From: Steromphala cineraria
Lineage: Eukaryota > Mollusca > Gastropoda > Trochida > Trochidae
Length of the DNA: 64,000 bases
Reading direction: 5' to 3'
Assembly: GCA_916613615.1 (NCBI GenBank)
Contig: OU744725.1
Location: forward strand, 61,884,575-61,948,574
The number at the start of each line of letters is the position of its first letter. Positions within the stretch are counted from its first letter, which is position 1. A model generated the notes under the pieces. That model did not search any database. It was not told the origin of the DNA and saw only the letters and a list, made by a program, of their open reading frames with translations. Shown here piece after piece: positions 1 through 15,100 of this stretch. The position numbers and the translations under genes are program-made.

Positions 1-142
1 TCATGAGAGCTTGTTTAGCCTCAAAGGTGCTGGACTTCATATAATTATTGATGTTTTGGTACTGTGTGTCTACAAACTGGGCCAGTGACATGTACGCCTC
101 AACTATGTCGTCCGTTGAACTCGGATCTAGGAGTTCCACAGT
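1..142 (-). CDS. ATM: ATM exon e44 (cut by window edge), residues 2355-2401+
   Basis: At least 142 nt; the 3' end lies beyond position 1. [20 protein letters not shown] then [12 protein letters not shown] matches human [32 protein letters not shown]. Acceptor TTTTTCAG. The kinase-domain exons must follow outside the window. Confidence 0.95.
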
Positions 143-3100
143 CTGAAAAAATGTTCACATCTTCGTGGTACAAGGTTTCTGTCTCTTACTCTAATACAGA
201 GGTTACTAACACTTACCCTTTCACCCCCCAGAAACAAGTAAAATCAAGCAGCTGAGGTGGTTGAGCTATATATCCTCGGGACAGGACAAATTTAATAGAC
301 TTTACATATCTTTACAATTTAAGCTTTTTCTATAAATGTATTTATTACACATATTATATCATGGATTTAAATATATTGAGATCAAAATGATAAGTTGTGA
401 GCCAGACAGGAATTCTAATAGTTTTCTTCACAAGTTTGTAATTTGTCTCCAAAATCCGTAAATTTTAAAAGAAAATAAACAAAACTGTTACTCGTGACAC
501 ATTATTACATTTTTCCCATGTGTTTCTTATAACTACATTATGAATTTGAATTGAATCTGAAAGCCATTTTATGTCAAATAATTACAGAAAATTGTAGAAA
601 ACAAAAGTTAATGAATGAATATATTACAATATATACAATAACAACAACTTTTGTATGACTTCAAATATGCATGCCAATTTTTCGAACATTGCTTAGCCTG
701 CAATCATATTTCTAATTTTCCATGGCATTTCCAGGTTTCCATGATCTATACTAACCCTGCAACACATTGATGACATGGACACATTTATACATCTATCTGA
801 CAGGAAGCTTTACCTTCTCCAGATAGTTCTCCAGGATGACGCCGGGGTTCTCGGTGCGAGTCTCTGCCAGCCAGCCTCCGTACACACCCAGGGCCTGAGG
901 TAACAGTCTCACCGCCTCGAAACTATCGTCCTGGAGCTGAGGATGTAGAATGTTACTTGGCTGTAGGATATTCATCATTTTAACTGCATCCCTCGTAGGG
1001 GTTGAACGAACTAAGTACCGTATATGACCGGGTATAAGCCGACCCCGCATATAAACCGACCCCCTTTCTCAACCCCCCAAATTCCAGTCAAAACCTAGTA
1101 TCTCATGTATAGACCGACCCCCCCCTCTTTGCAGCTCTATTTTGCTGACAGTAAGTCGATATGATGCCCGTTGCAGCACGAGTCAAGTCGAGCCCGACTC
1201 AAGTCCAATTTCTTCGACTCGAGGACTTAGAAAGGGGAGATCACCGTTACTTAAGTTATTTTAGACAAATGTCTGTGATATGTGAAGTTAAGATTATCAT
1301 CATGACCATGTCAAGACATTAGGTTCAAACTATTCTGTGTATTGCCATGTATAAGTCATCTTATGTGTGGACACCAAAAAATTGTGACTTGGGTCTCATC
1401 CTGTGTTGTGTCCCTGGGAAAGACACTTCATCCACATGCACTCAGTTCACCCAGCTGTACAAATGGGTACCTGGACAAGGGTGAAGTACAGATCCATACG
1501 GTCGCGCGGAGCGCTGTTTAATCAGCGGCACTGAATAAACTATCCCTCCAGGGTAATTATACTCATGGCGCTTTGAGCATGCTTTGTCATGGACATATGT
1601 GCGGTATAAGAAAGCTGCTATTATTATTATTATTAACATCTTAGCTTAACAACAACTACATGATATCTTGAGTAATATAAGAACATACTTTACCATTCTT
1701 TTCAATATATTGTCTTACTTGTTACATTATTTCATCATAATTATATCATTTTCTCTCTTAATTTTCTTATCATGATTCCTGTATTTTTCCTTATCTTAGT
1801 TAATCTGAGCTTGTCAACCAATCCAGTTGATGATGTATGTTTATAAACATATATATTTTTTACTTTTTTACGAACATGCAGTTTAGAGAGATGATTTAAA
1901 GTCAAGTCAGTTTAACGGTATAAACGCACATATCAAAGGTAAAAATATTAATTTAATGATAGGAATACCGGTGATATTCTTGCAATGTAATCATCAAGCG
2001 ACAAATAAATGCTGAATATGAAAGAAGCCAAAAACCCTTATATTACAGAACAAACAAAGCCACTTAGCAGTTTATAATTTAGAACATTGGAATTTAGAAA
2101 CCTTTTCAAGTTTGGAGATGAGAGATTTGATGAGATGTTTTGCAATGTTCTGCTCATCGCGTGCCCAGTACAGCTTCGCCTCCTCGATCACCAGCTGCAG
2201 CTGTGGCTCAACAGACTCCTGCTTCAGCTCCGAGATGATTCGCTCAGCTACCTGAAAAGTAAGTCGTTTCAACATTTGTATTATATCACCTACATAGCAG
2301 AACCTATTCATAAAATGATAATTCTGTATCTTGATAAAACCAAAAGTTTCAGTTCTTAGTTCATTTGAAGAATTTCTATGAGAAGGAAATGATTCTGGCT
2401 TCAGGATATTTCAATAAAATTTTGAAAGACAGGAGGCTTTATTGACAACCAATCCTAAATATTACATTGTTTACCTCTGCCGATTTGGTTGCTTTTGTAG
2501 GTTCTTACAAACCTTTGTTGTAATTCCTTTGATGGAGCGATTAGCATTTACTCAAGAAAATCTTGCCATTCTTTACTTTTATAAATTGATTCTTGTGTAC
2601 AAACCTGGTATTTGCCTTCCTTCCTAGAAAACCTAGCCATCTTGTACTGCTGCGCACGAAGAGTGTCTGCCACACTCAGACCGTCCCTGTTAGTAGGAAC
2701 CTTCTGATTGGTCAGAATTTTGAGAGCAGCGAGGGTGACGTCCATGACTGGTTGAACAAACTCAAACTCATTCTTCTCCTCTTCCTCAGTGTTCAGAGAC
2801 TGGAGTAGAGTCTGCATTTGATCCAGGTCCGAACTGTGAACATCGAAGTATTAGAGGAAATATGTTTTCCTTTGACAATTAGCAAACATTAAGAAAAATT
2901 ACTTAGATGATACACAACACACCCACCTGTCTAGTGCCTGCACAATCTGCTGCAGATAATACACAACACACCCACCTGTCTAGTGCCTGCACAATCTCCA
3001 TCAGATGAAACACAACACACCCACCTGTCTAGTGCCTGCACAATCTCCATCAGATGATACACAACACACCCACCTGTCTAGTGCATGCACAATCTGCTGC

Positions 3101-6100
3101 AGATGATACACAACACACCCACCTGTCTAATGCCTGCACAATCTCCATCAGATGATACACAACACACCCACCTGTCTAGTGCCTGCACAATCTGCTGCAG
3201 ATAATACACAACACACCCACCTGTCTAGTGCCTGCACAATCTCCATCAGATGAAACACAACACACCCACCTGTCTAGTGCCTGCACAATCTCCATCAGAT
3301 GATACACAACACACCCACCTGTCTAGTGCCTGCACAATCTGCTGCAGATGATACACAACACACCCACCTGTCTAATGCCTGCACAATCTCCATCAGATGA
3401 TACACAACACACCCACCTGTCTAGTGCCTGCACAATCTGCTGCAGATGATACACAACACACCCACCTGTCTAGTGCATGCACAATCTGCTGCAGATGATA
3501 CACAACACACCCACCTGTCTAATGCCTGCACAATCTCCATCAGATGATACACAACACACCCACCTGTCTAGTGCCTGCACAATCTGCTGCAGATGATACA
3601 CAACACACCCACCTGTCTAGTGCCTGCACAATCTGCTGCAGATGATACACAACACACCCACCTGTCTAGTGCATGCACCATCTGCTGCAGATGATACACA
3701 ACACACCCACCTGTCTAATGCCTGCACAATCTCCATCAGATGATACACAACACACCCAACCGTCTAGTGCCTGCACAATCTGCTGCAGATGATACACAAC
3801 ACACCCACCTGTCTAGTGCCTGCACCATCTGCTGCAGATGATACACAACACACCCACCTGTCTAATGCCTGCACAATCTCCATCAGATGATACACAACAC
3901 ACCCACCTGTCTAGTGCCTGCACAATCTCCATCAGATGATACACAACACACCCACCTGTCTAGTGCCTGCACAATCTCCATCAGATGATACACAACACAC
4001 CCACCTGTCTAGTGCTTGCACAATCTCCATCAGATGATACACAACACACCCACCTGTCTAGTGCATGCACAATCTGCTGCAGATGATACACAACACACCC
4101 ACCTGTCTAGTGCCTGCACCATCTGCTGCAGATGATACACAACACACCCACCTGTCTAATGCCTGCACAATCTGCTGCAGATGATACACAACACACCCAC
4201 CTGTCTAGTGCCTGCACCATCTGCTGCAGATGATACACAACACACCCACCTGTCTAATGCCTGCACAATCTCCATCAGATGATACACAACACACCCACCT
4301 GTCTAGTGCCTGCACAATCTGCTGCAGATGATACACAACACACCCACCTGTCTAGTGCCTGCACAATCTCCATCAGATGATACACAACACACCCACCTGT
4401 CTAGTGCTTGCACAATCTCCATCAGATGATACACAACACACCCACCTGTCTAGTGCATGCACAATCTGCTGCAGATGATACACAACACACCCACCTGTCT
4501 AGTGCCTGCACAATCTGCTACAGATGATACACAACACACCCACCTGTCTAGTGCCTGCACAATCTGCTGCAGATGATACACAACACACCCAACCGTCTAG
4601 TGCCTGCACAATCTGCTGCAGATGATACACAACACACCCACCTGTCTAGTGCCTGCACCATCTGCTGCAGATAATACACAACACACCCACCTGTCTAATG
4701 CATGCACAATCTGCTGCAGATGATACACAACACACCCACCTGTCTAGTGCCTGCACAATCTCCATCAGATGATACACAACACACCCACCTGTCTAGTGCT
4801 TGCACAATCTCCATCAGATGATACACAACACACCCACCTGTCTAGTGCATGCACAATCTGCTGCAGATGATACACAACACACCCACCTGTCTAGTGCCTG
4901 CACAATCTCCATCAGATGATACACAACACACCCACCTGTCTAGTGCCTGCACAATCTGCTGCAGATGATACACAACACACCCAACCGTCTAGTGCCTGCA
5001 CAATCTGCTGCAGATGATACACAACACACCCACCTGTCTAGTGCCTGCACCATCTGCTGCAGATGATACACAACACACCCAACCGTCTAGTGCCTGCACA
5101 ATCTCCATCAGATGATACACAACACACCCACCTGTCTAGTGCCTGCACAATCTGCTGCAGATGATACACAACACACCCACCTGTCTAGTGCCTGCACAAT
5201 CTGCTGCAGATGATACACAACACACCCACCTGTCTAGTGCCTGCACAATCTGCTGCAGATGATACACAACACACCCACCTGTCTAGTGCCTGCACAATCT
5301 GCTACAGATGATACACAACACACCCACCTGTCTAGTGCCTGCACAATCTGCTGCAGATGATACACAACACACCCACCTGTCTAGTGCCTGCACAATCTGC
5401 TGCAGATGATACACAACACACCCACCTGTCTAGTGCCTGCACAATCTCCATCAGATGATACACAACACACCCACCTGTCTAGTGCCTGCACAATCTGCTG
5501 CAGATGATACACAACACACCCACCTGTCTAGTGCCTGCACAATCTGCTGCAGATGATACACAACACACCCACCTGTCTAGTGCCTGCACAATCTGCTGCA
5601 GATGATACACAACACACCCACCTGTCTAGTGCCTGCACAATCTGCTGCAGATGATACACAACACACCCACCTGTCTAGTGCCTGCACAATCTCCATCAGA
5701 TGATACACAACACACCCACCTGTCTAGTGCCTGCACAATCTGCTGCAGATGATACACAACACACCCACCTGTCTAGTGCCTGCACAATCTGCTACAGATG
5801 ATACACAACACACCCACCTGTCTAGTGCCTGCACAATCTGCTGCAGATGATACACAACACACCCAACCGTCTAGTGCCTGCACAATCTGCTGCAGATGAT
5901 ACACAACACACCCACCTGTCTAGTGCCTGCACCATCTGCTGCAGATGATACACAACACACCCACCTGTCTAGTGCCTGCACAATCTGCTACAGATGATAC
6001 ACAACACACCCAACCGTCTAGTGCCTGCACAATCTCCATCAGATGATACACAACACACCCACCTGTCTAGTGCCTGCACCATCTGCTGCAGATGATACAC

Positions 6101-9100
6101 AACACACCCAACCGTCTAGTGCCTGCACAATCTCCATCAGATGATACACAACACACCCACCTGTCTAGTGCCTGCACAATCTGCTGCAGATGATACACAA
6201 CACACCCACCTGTCTAGTGCCTGCACAATCTCCATCAGATGATACACAACACACCCACCTGTCTAGTGCCTGCACAATCTGCTGCAGATGATACACAACA
6301 CACCCACCTGTCTAGTGCCTGCACAATCTGCTGCAGATGATACACAACACACCCACCTGTCTAGTGCCTGCACAATCTGCTGCAGATGATACACAACACA
6401 CCCACCTGTCTAGTGCCTGCACAATCTGCTACAGATGATACACAACACACCCACCTGTCTAGTGCCTGCACAATCTGCTACAGATGATACACAACACACC
6501 CACCTGTCTAGTGCCTGCACAATCTGCTGCAGATGATACACAACACACCCACCTGTCTAGTGCCTGCACAATCTGCTGCAGATGATACACAACACACCCA
6601 CCTGTCTAGTGCCTGCACAATCTCCATCAGATGATACACAACACACCCACCTGTCTAGTGCCTGCACAATCTGCTGCAGATGATACACAACACACCCACC
6701 TGTCTAGTGCCTGCACAATCTGCTGCAGATGATACACAACACACCCACCTGTCTAGTGCCTGCACAATCTGCTGCAGATGATACACAACACACCCACCTG
6801 TCTAGTGCCTGCACAATCTCCATCAGATGATACACAACACACCCACCTGTCTAGTGCCTGCACAATCTGCTGCAGATGATACACAACACACCCACCTGTC
6901 TAGTGCCTGCACAATCTCCATCAGATGATACACAACACACCCACCTGTCTAGTGCCTGCACAATCTGCTGCAGATGATACACAACACACCCACCTGTCTA
7001 GTGCCTGCACAATCTGCTGCAGATGATACACAACACACCCACCTGTCTAGTGCCTGCACAATCTGCTGCAGATGATACACAACACACCCACCTGTCTAGT
7101 GCCTGCACAATCTGCTACAGATGATACACAACACACCCACCTGTCTAGTGCCTGCACAATCTGCTACAGATGATACACAACACACCCACCTGTCTAGTGC
7201 CTGCACAATCTGCTGCAGATGATACACAACACACCCACCTGTCTAGTGCCTGCACAATCTGCTGCAGATGATACACAACACACCCACCTGTCTAGTGCCT
7301 GCACAATCTGCTGCAGATGATACACAACACACCCACCTGTCTAGTGCCTGCACAATCTGCTGCAGATGATACACAACACACCCACCTGTCTAGTGCCTGC
7401 ACAATCTGCTGCAGATGATACACAACACACCCACCTGTCTAGTGCCTGCACAATCTGCTGCAGATGATACACAACACACCCACCTGTCTAGTGCCTGCAC
7501 AATCTGCTGCAGATGATACACAACACACCCAACCGTCTAGTGCCTGCACAATCTGCTGCAGATGATACACAACACACCCACCTGTCTAATGCATGCACAA
7601 TCTGCTGCAGATGATACACAACACACCCACCTGTCTAGTGCCTGCACAATCTCCATCAGATGATACACAACACACCCACCTGTCTAGTGCCTGCACAATC
7701 TCCATCAGATGAAACACAACACACCCACCTGTCTAATGCATGCACAATCTCCATCAGATGATACACAACACACCCACCTGTCTAGTGCCTGCACAATCTG
7801 CTACAGATGATACACAACACACCCACCTGTCTAATGCATGCACAATCTGCTGCAGATGATACACAACACACCCACCTGTCTAGTGCCTGCACAATCTGCT
7901 GCAGATGATACACAACACACCCACCTGTCTAGTGCCTGCACAATCTGCTACAGATGATACACAACACACCCACCTGTCTAGTGCCTGCACAATCTGCTAC
8001 AGATGATACACAACACACCCACCTGTCTAGTGCCTGCACAATCTGCTACAGATGATACACAACACACCCACCTGTCTAGTGCCTGCACAATCTCCATCAG
8101 ATGATACACAACACACCCACCTGTCTAATGCATGCACAATCTCCATCAGATGATACACAACACACCCACCTGTCTAGTGCCTGCACAATCTGCTACAGAT
8201 GATACACAACACACCCACCTGTCTAATGCATGCACAATCTGCTGCAGATGATACACAACACACCCACCTGTCTAGTGCCTGCACAATCTGCTGCAGATGA
8301 TACACAACACACCCACCTGTCTAGTGCCTGCACAATCTGCTACAGATGATACACAACACACCCACCTGTCTAGTGCCTGCACAATCTGCTGCAGATGATA
8401 CACAACACACCCACCTGTCTAGTGCCTGCACAATCTGCTGCAGATGATACACAACACACCCACCTGTCTAGTGCCTGCACAATCTGCTGCAGATGATACA
8501 CAACACACCCACCTGTCTAGTGCCTGCACAATCTGCTGCAGATGATACACAACACACCCACCTGTCTAGTGCCTGCACAATCTCCATCAGATGATACACA
8601 ACACACCCACCTGTCTAGTGCCTGCACAATCTCCATCAGATGATACACAACACACCCACCTGTCTAGTGCCTGCACAATCTCCATCAGATGATACACAAC
8701 ACACCCACCTGTCTAATGCATGCACAATCTCCATCAGATGATACACAACACACCCACCTGTCTAGTGCCTGCACAATCTGCTGCAGATGATACACAACAC
8801 ACCCACCTGTCTAGTGCCTGCACAATCTGCTGCAGATGATACACAACACACCCACCTGTCTAGTGCCTGCACAATCTGCTACAGATGATACACAACACAC
8901 CCACCTGTCTAGTGCCTGCACAATCTGCTACAGATAATACACAACACACCCACCTGTCTAGTGCCTGCACAATCTGCTACAGATGATACACAACACACCC
9001 ACCTGTCTAGTGCCTGCACAATCTGCTGCAGATGATACACAACACACCCACCTGTCTAGTGCCTGCACAATCTGCTGCAGATGATACACAACACACCCAC

Positions 9101-12100
9101 CTGTCTAGTGCCTGCACAATCTGCTACAGATGATACACAACACACCCACCTGTCTAATGCCTGCACAATCTCCATCAGATGATACACAACACACCCACCT
9201 GTCTAGTGCATGCACAATCTGCTGCAGATGATACACAACACACCCACCTGTCTAGTGCCTGCACAATCTGCTGCAGATGATACACAACACACCCACCTGT
9301 CTAGTGCCTGCACCATCTGCTGCAGATAATACACAACACACCCACCTGTCTAGTGCCTGCACAATCTCCATCAGATGATACACAACACACCCACCTGTCT
9401 AGTGCCTGCACAATCTGCTGCAGATGATACACAACACACCCACCTGTCTAGTGCCTGCACAATCTGCTGCAGATGATACACAACACACCCACCTGTCTAG
9501 TGCCTGCACAATCTCCATCAGATGATACACAACACACCCACCTGTCTAGTGCCTGCACAATCTCCATCAGATGATACACAACACACCCACCTGTCTAGTG
9601 CCTGCACAATCTGCTGCAGATGATACACAACACACCCACCTGTCTAATGCCTGCACAATCTCCATCAGATGATACACAACACACCCACCTGTCTAGTGCA
9701 TGCACAATCTGCTGCAGATGATACACAACACACCCACCTGTCTAGTGCCTGCACAATCTGCTGCAGATGATACACAACACACCCACCTGTCTAGTGCCTG
9801 CACCATCTGCTGCAGATAATACACAACACACCCACCTGTCTAGTGCCTGCACAATCTGCTGCAGATGATACACAACACACCCACCTGTCTAGTGCCTGCA
9901 CAATCTGCTGCAGATGATACACAACACACCCACCTGTCTAGTGCCTGCACAATCTGCTGCAGATGATACACAACACACCCACCTGTCTAGTGCCTGCACA
10001 ATCTCCATCAGATGATACACAACACACCCACCTGTCTAGTGCCTGCACAATCTGCTGCAGATGATACACAACACACCCACCTGTCTAGTGCCTGCACCAT
10101 CTGCTGCAGATGATACACAACACACCCACCTGTCTAGTGCTTGCACAATCTCCATCAGATGATACACAACACACCCACCTGTCTAGTGCCTGCACAATCT
10201 GCTGCAGATGATACACAACACACCCACCTGTCTAGTGCCTGCACAATCTCCATCAGATGATACACAACACACCCACCTGTCTAGTGCCTGCACAATCTGC
10301 TGCAGATGATACACAACACACCCACCTGTCTAGTGCCTGCACAATCTGCTGCAGATGATACACAACACACCCACCTGTCTAGTGCCTGCACAATCTGCTG
10401 CAGATGATACACAACACACCCACCTGTCTAGTGCTTGCACAATCTCCATCAGATGATACACAACACACCCACCTGTCTAGTGCCTGCACAATCTGCTGCA
10501 GATGATACACAACACACCCACCTGTCTAGTGCCTGCACAATCTGCTGCAGATGATACACAACACACCCACCTGTCTAGTGCCTGCACAATCTCCATCAGA
10601 TGATACACAACAAACCCACCTGTCTAGTGCCTGCACAATCTGCTGCAGATGATACACAACACACCCACCTGTCTAGTGCCTGCACAATCTGCTGCAGATG
10701 ATACACAACACACCCAACCGTCTAGTGCTTGCACAATCTCCATCAGATGATACACAACACACCCACCTGTCTAGTGCCTGCACAATCTGCTGCAGATGAT
10801 ACACAACACACCCACCTGTCTAGTGCCTGCACAATCTGCTGCAGATGATACACAACACACCCACCTGTCTAGTGCTTGCACAATCTCCATCAGATGATAC
10901 ACAACACACCCACCTGTCTAGTGCCTGCACAATCTGCTGCAGATGATACACAACACACCCACCTGTCTAGTGCCTGCACAATCTGCTGCAGATGATACAC
11001 AACACACCCAACCGTCTAGTGCCTGCACAATCTCCATCAGATGATACACAACACACCCACCTGTCTAGTGCCTGCACAATCTGCTGCAGATGATACACAA
11101 CACACCCACCTGTCTAGTGCCTGCACAATCTGCTGCAGATGATACACAACACACCCACCTGTCTAGTGCTTGCACAATCTCCATCAGATGATACACAACA
11201 CACCCACCTGTCTAGTGCCTGCACAATCTCCATCAGATGATACACAACACACCCACCTGTCTAGTGCCTGCACAATCTGCTGCAGATGATACACAACACA
11301 CCCACCTGTCTAGTGCCTGCACAATCTGCTACAGATAATACACAACACACCCACCTGTCTAGTGCCTGCACAATCTGCTACAGATGATACACAACACACC
11401 CACCTGTCTAGTGCCTGCACAATCTGCTGCAGATGATACACAACACACCCACCTGTCTAGTGCCTGCACAATCTGCTGCAGATGATACACAACACACCCA
11501 CCTGTCTAGTGCCTGCACAATCTGCTACAGATAATACACAACACACCCACCTGTCTAGTGCCTGCACAATCTGCTGCAGATGATACACAACACACCCACC
11601 TGTCTAGTGCATGCACAATCTGCTGCAGATGATACACAACACACCCACCTGTCTAGTGCCTGCACAATCTCCATCAGATGATACACAACACACCCACCTG
11701 TCTAGTGCATGCACAATCTGCTGCAGATGATACACAACACACCCACCTGTCTAGTGCATGCACAATCTGCTGCAGATGATACACAACACACCCACCTGTC
11801 TAGTGCCTGCACAATCTCCATCAGATGATACACAACACACCCACCTGTCTAGTGCCTGCACAATCTGCTGCAGATGATACACAACACACCCACCTGTCTA
11901 GTGCCTGCACAATCTGCTGCAGATGATACACAACACACCCACCTGTCTAGTGCCTGCACAATCTGCTGCAGATGATACACAACACACCCACCCGTCTAGT
12001 GCCTGCACAATCTGCTGCAGATGATACACAACACACCCACCTGTCTAGTGCCTGCACAATCTCCATCAGATGATACACAACACACCCACCTGTCTAGTGC

Positions 12101-15100
12101 CTGCACAATCTCCATCAGATGATACACAACACACCCACCTGTCTAGTGCCTGCACAATCTGCTGCAGATGATACACAACACACCCACCTGTCTAATGCCT
12201 GCACAATCTCCATCAGATGATACACAACACACCCACCTGTCTAGTGCATGCACAATCTGCTGCAGATGATACACAACACACCCACCTGTCTAGTGCCTGC
12301 ACAATCTCCATCAGATGATACACAACACACCCACCTGTCTAGTGCCTGCACAATCTGCTGCAGATGATACACAACACACCCACCTGTCTAGTGCCTGCAC
12401 AATCTGCTGCAGATGATACACAACACACCCACCTGTCTAGTGCCTGCACAATCTCCATCAGATGATACACAACACACCCACCTGTCTAGTGCCTGCACAA
12501 TCTGCTGCAGATGATACACAACACACCCACCTGTCTAGTGCCTGCACAATCTCCATCAGATGATACACAACACACCCACCTGTCTAGTGCCTGCACCATC
12601 TGCTGCAGATGATACACAACACACCCACCTGTCTAATGCCTGCACAATCTCCATCAGATGATACACAACACACCCACCTGTCTAGTGCCTGCACAATCTG
12701 CTGCAGATGATACACAACACACCCACCTGTCTAGTGCCTGCACAATCTCCATCAGATGATACACAACACACCCACCTGTCTAGTGCCTGCACAATCTGCT
12801 GCAGATGATACACAACACACCCACCTGTCTAGTGCCTGCACAATCTGCTGCAGATGATACACAACACACCCACCTGTCTAGTGCCTGCACCATCTGCTGC
12901 AGATAATACACAACACACCCACCTGTCTAGTGCCTGCACAATCTCCATCAGATGATACACAACACACCCACCTGTCTAGTGCCTGCACAATCTGCTACAG
13001 ATGATACACAACACACCCACCCGTCTAGTGCCTGCACAATCTGCTGCAGATGATACACAACACACCCACCTGTCTAGTGCCTGCACAATCTCCATCAGAT
13101 GATACACAACACACCCACCTGTCTAGTGCCTGCACAATCTGCTGCAGATGATACACAACACACCCACCTGTCTAGTGCCTGCACCATCTGCTGCAGATGA
13201 TACACAACACACCCACCCGTCTAGTGCCTGCACAATCTGCTGCAGATGATACACAACACACCCACCCGTCTAGTGCCTGCACAATCTGCTGCAGATGATA
13301 CACAACACACCCACCTGTCTAGTGCCTGCACAATCTCCATCAGATGATACACAACACACCCACCTGTCTAGTGCCTGCACAATCTGCTACAGATGATACA
13401 CAACACACCCACCCGTCTAGTGCCTGCACAATCTGCTGCAGATGATACACAACACACCCACCCGTCTAGTGCCTGCACAATCTGCTGCAGATGATACACA
13501 ACACACCCACCCGTCTAGTGCCTGCACAATCTGCTGCAGATGATACACAACACACCCACCTGTCTAGTGCCTGCACAATCTCCATCAGATGATACACAAC
13601 ACACCCACCTGTCTAGTGCCTGCACAATCTGCTGCAGATGATACACAACACACCCACCCGTCTAGTGCCTGCACAATCTGCTGCAGATGATACACAACAC
13701 ACCCACCCGTCTAGTGCCTGCACAATCTGCTGCAGATGATACACAACACACCCACCTGTCTAATGCCTGCACAATCTCCATCAGATGATACACAACACAC
13801 CCACCTGTCTAGTGCCTGCACAATCTCCATCAGATGATACACAACACACCCACCTGTCTAGTGCCTGCACAATCTGCTACAGATGATACACAACACACCC
13901 ACCCGTCTAGTGCCTGCACAATCTGCTGCAGATGATACACAACACACCCACCTGTCTAATGCCTGCACAATCTGCTGCAGATGATACACAACACACCCAC
14001 CTGTCTAGTGCATGCACAATCTCCATCAGATGATACACAACACACCCACCTGTCTAGTGCCTGCACAATCTCCATCAGATGATACACAACACACCCACCT
14101 GTCTAGTGCCTGCACAATCTGCTACAGATGATACACAACACACCCACCCGTCTAGTGCCTGCACAATCTGCTGCAGATGATACACAACACACCCACCTGT
14201 CTAGTGCCTGCACAATCTGCTACAGATGATACACAACACACCCACCTGTCTAGTGCCTGCACAATCTCCATCAGATGATACACAACACACCCACCTGTCT
14301 AGTGCCTGCACAATCTCCATCAGATGATACACAACACACCCACCTGTCTAGTGCCTGCACAATCTGCTGCAGATGATACACAACACACCCACCTGTCTAG
14401 TGCCTGCACAATCTCCATCAGATGATACACAACACACCCACCTGTCTAGTGCCTGCACAATCTGCTGCAGATAATACACAACACACCCACCTGTCTAGTG
14501 CATGCACAATCTGCTGCAGATGATACACAACACACCCACCTGTCTAGTGCCTGCACAATCTGCTGCAGATAATACACAACACACCCACCTGTCTAGTGCC
14601 TGCACAATCTCCATCAGATGATACACAACACACCCACCTGTCTAGTGCCTGCACAATCTGCTGCAGATGATACACAACACACCCACCTGTCTAGTGCATG
14701 CACAATCTGCTGCAGATGATACACAACACACCCACCTGTCTAATGCCTGCACAATCTCCATCAGATGATACACAACACACCCACCTGTCTAGTGCCTGCA
14801 CAATCTGCTACAGATGATACACAACACACCCACCTGTCTAGTGCCTGCACAATCTGCTACAGATGATACACAACACACCCACCTGTCTAGTGCCTGCACA
14901 ATCTCCATCAGATGATACACAACACACCCACCTGTCTAGTGCCTGCACAATCTGCTGCAGATGATACACAACACACCCACCTGTCTAGTGCCTGCACAAT
15001 CTGCTGCAGATGATACACAACACACCCACCTGTCTAGTGCCTGCACAATCTCCATCAGATGATACACAACACACCCACCTGTCTAGTGCCTGCACAATCT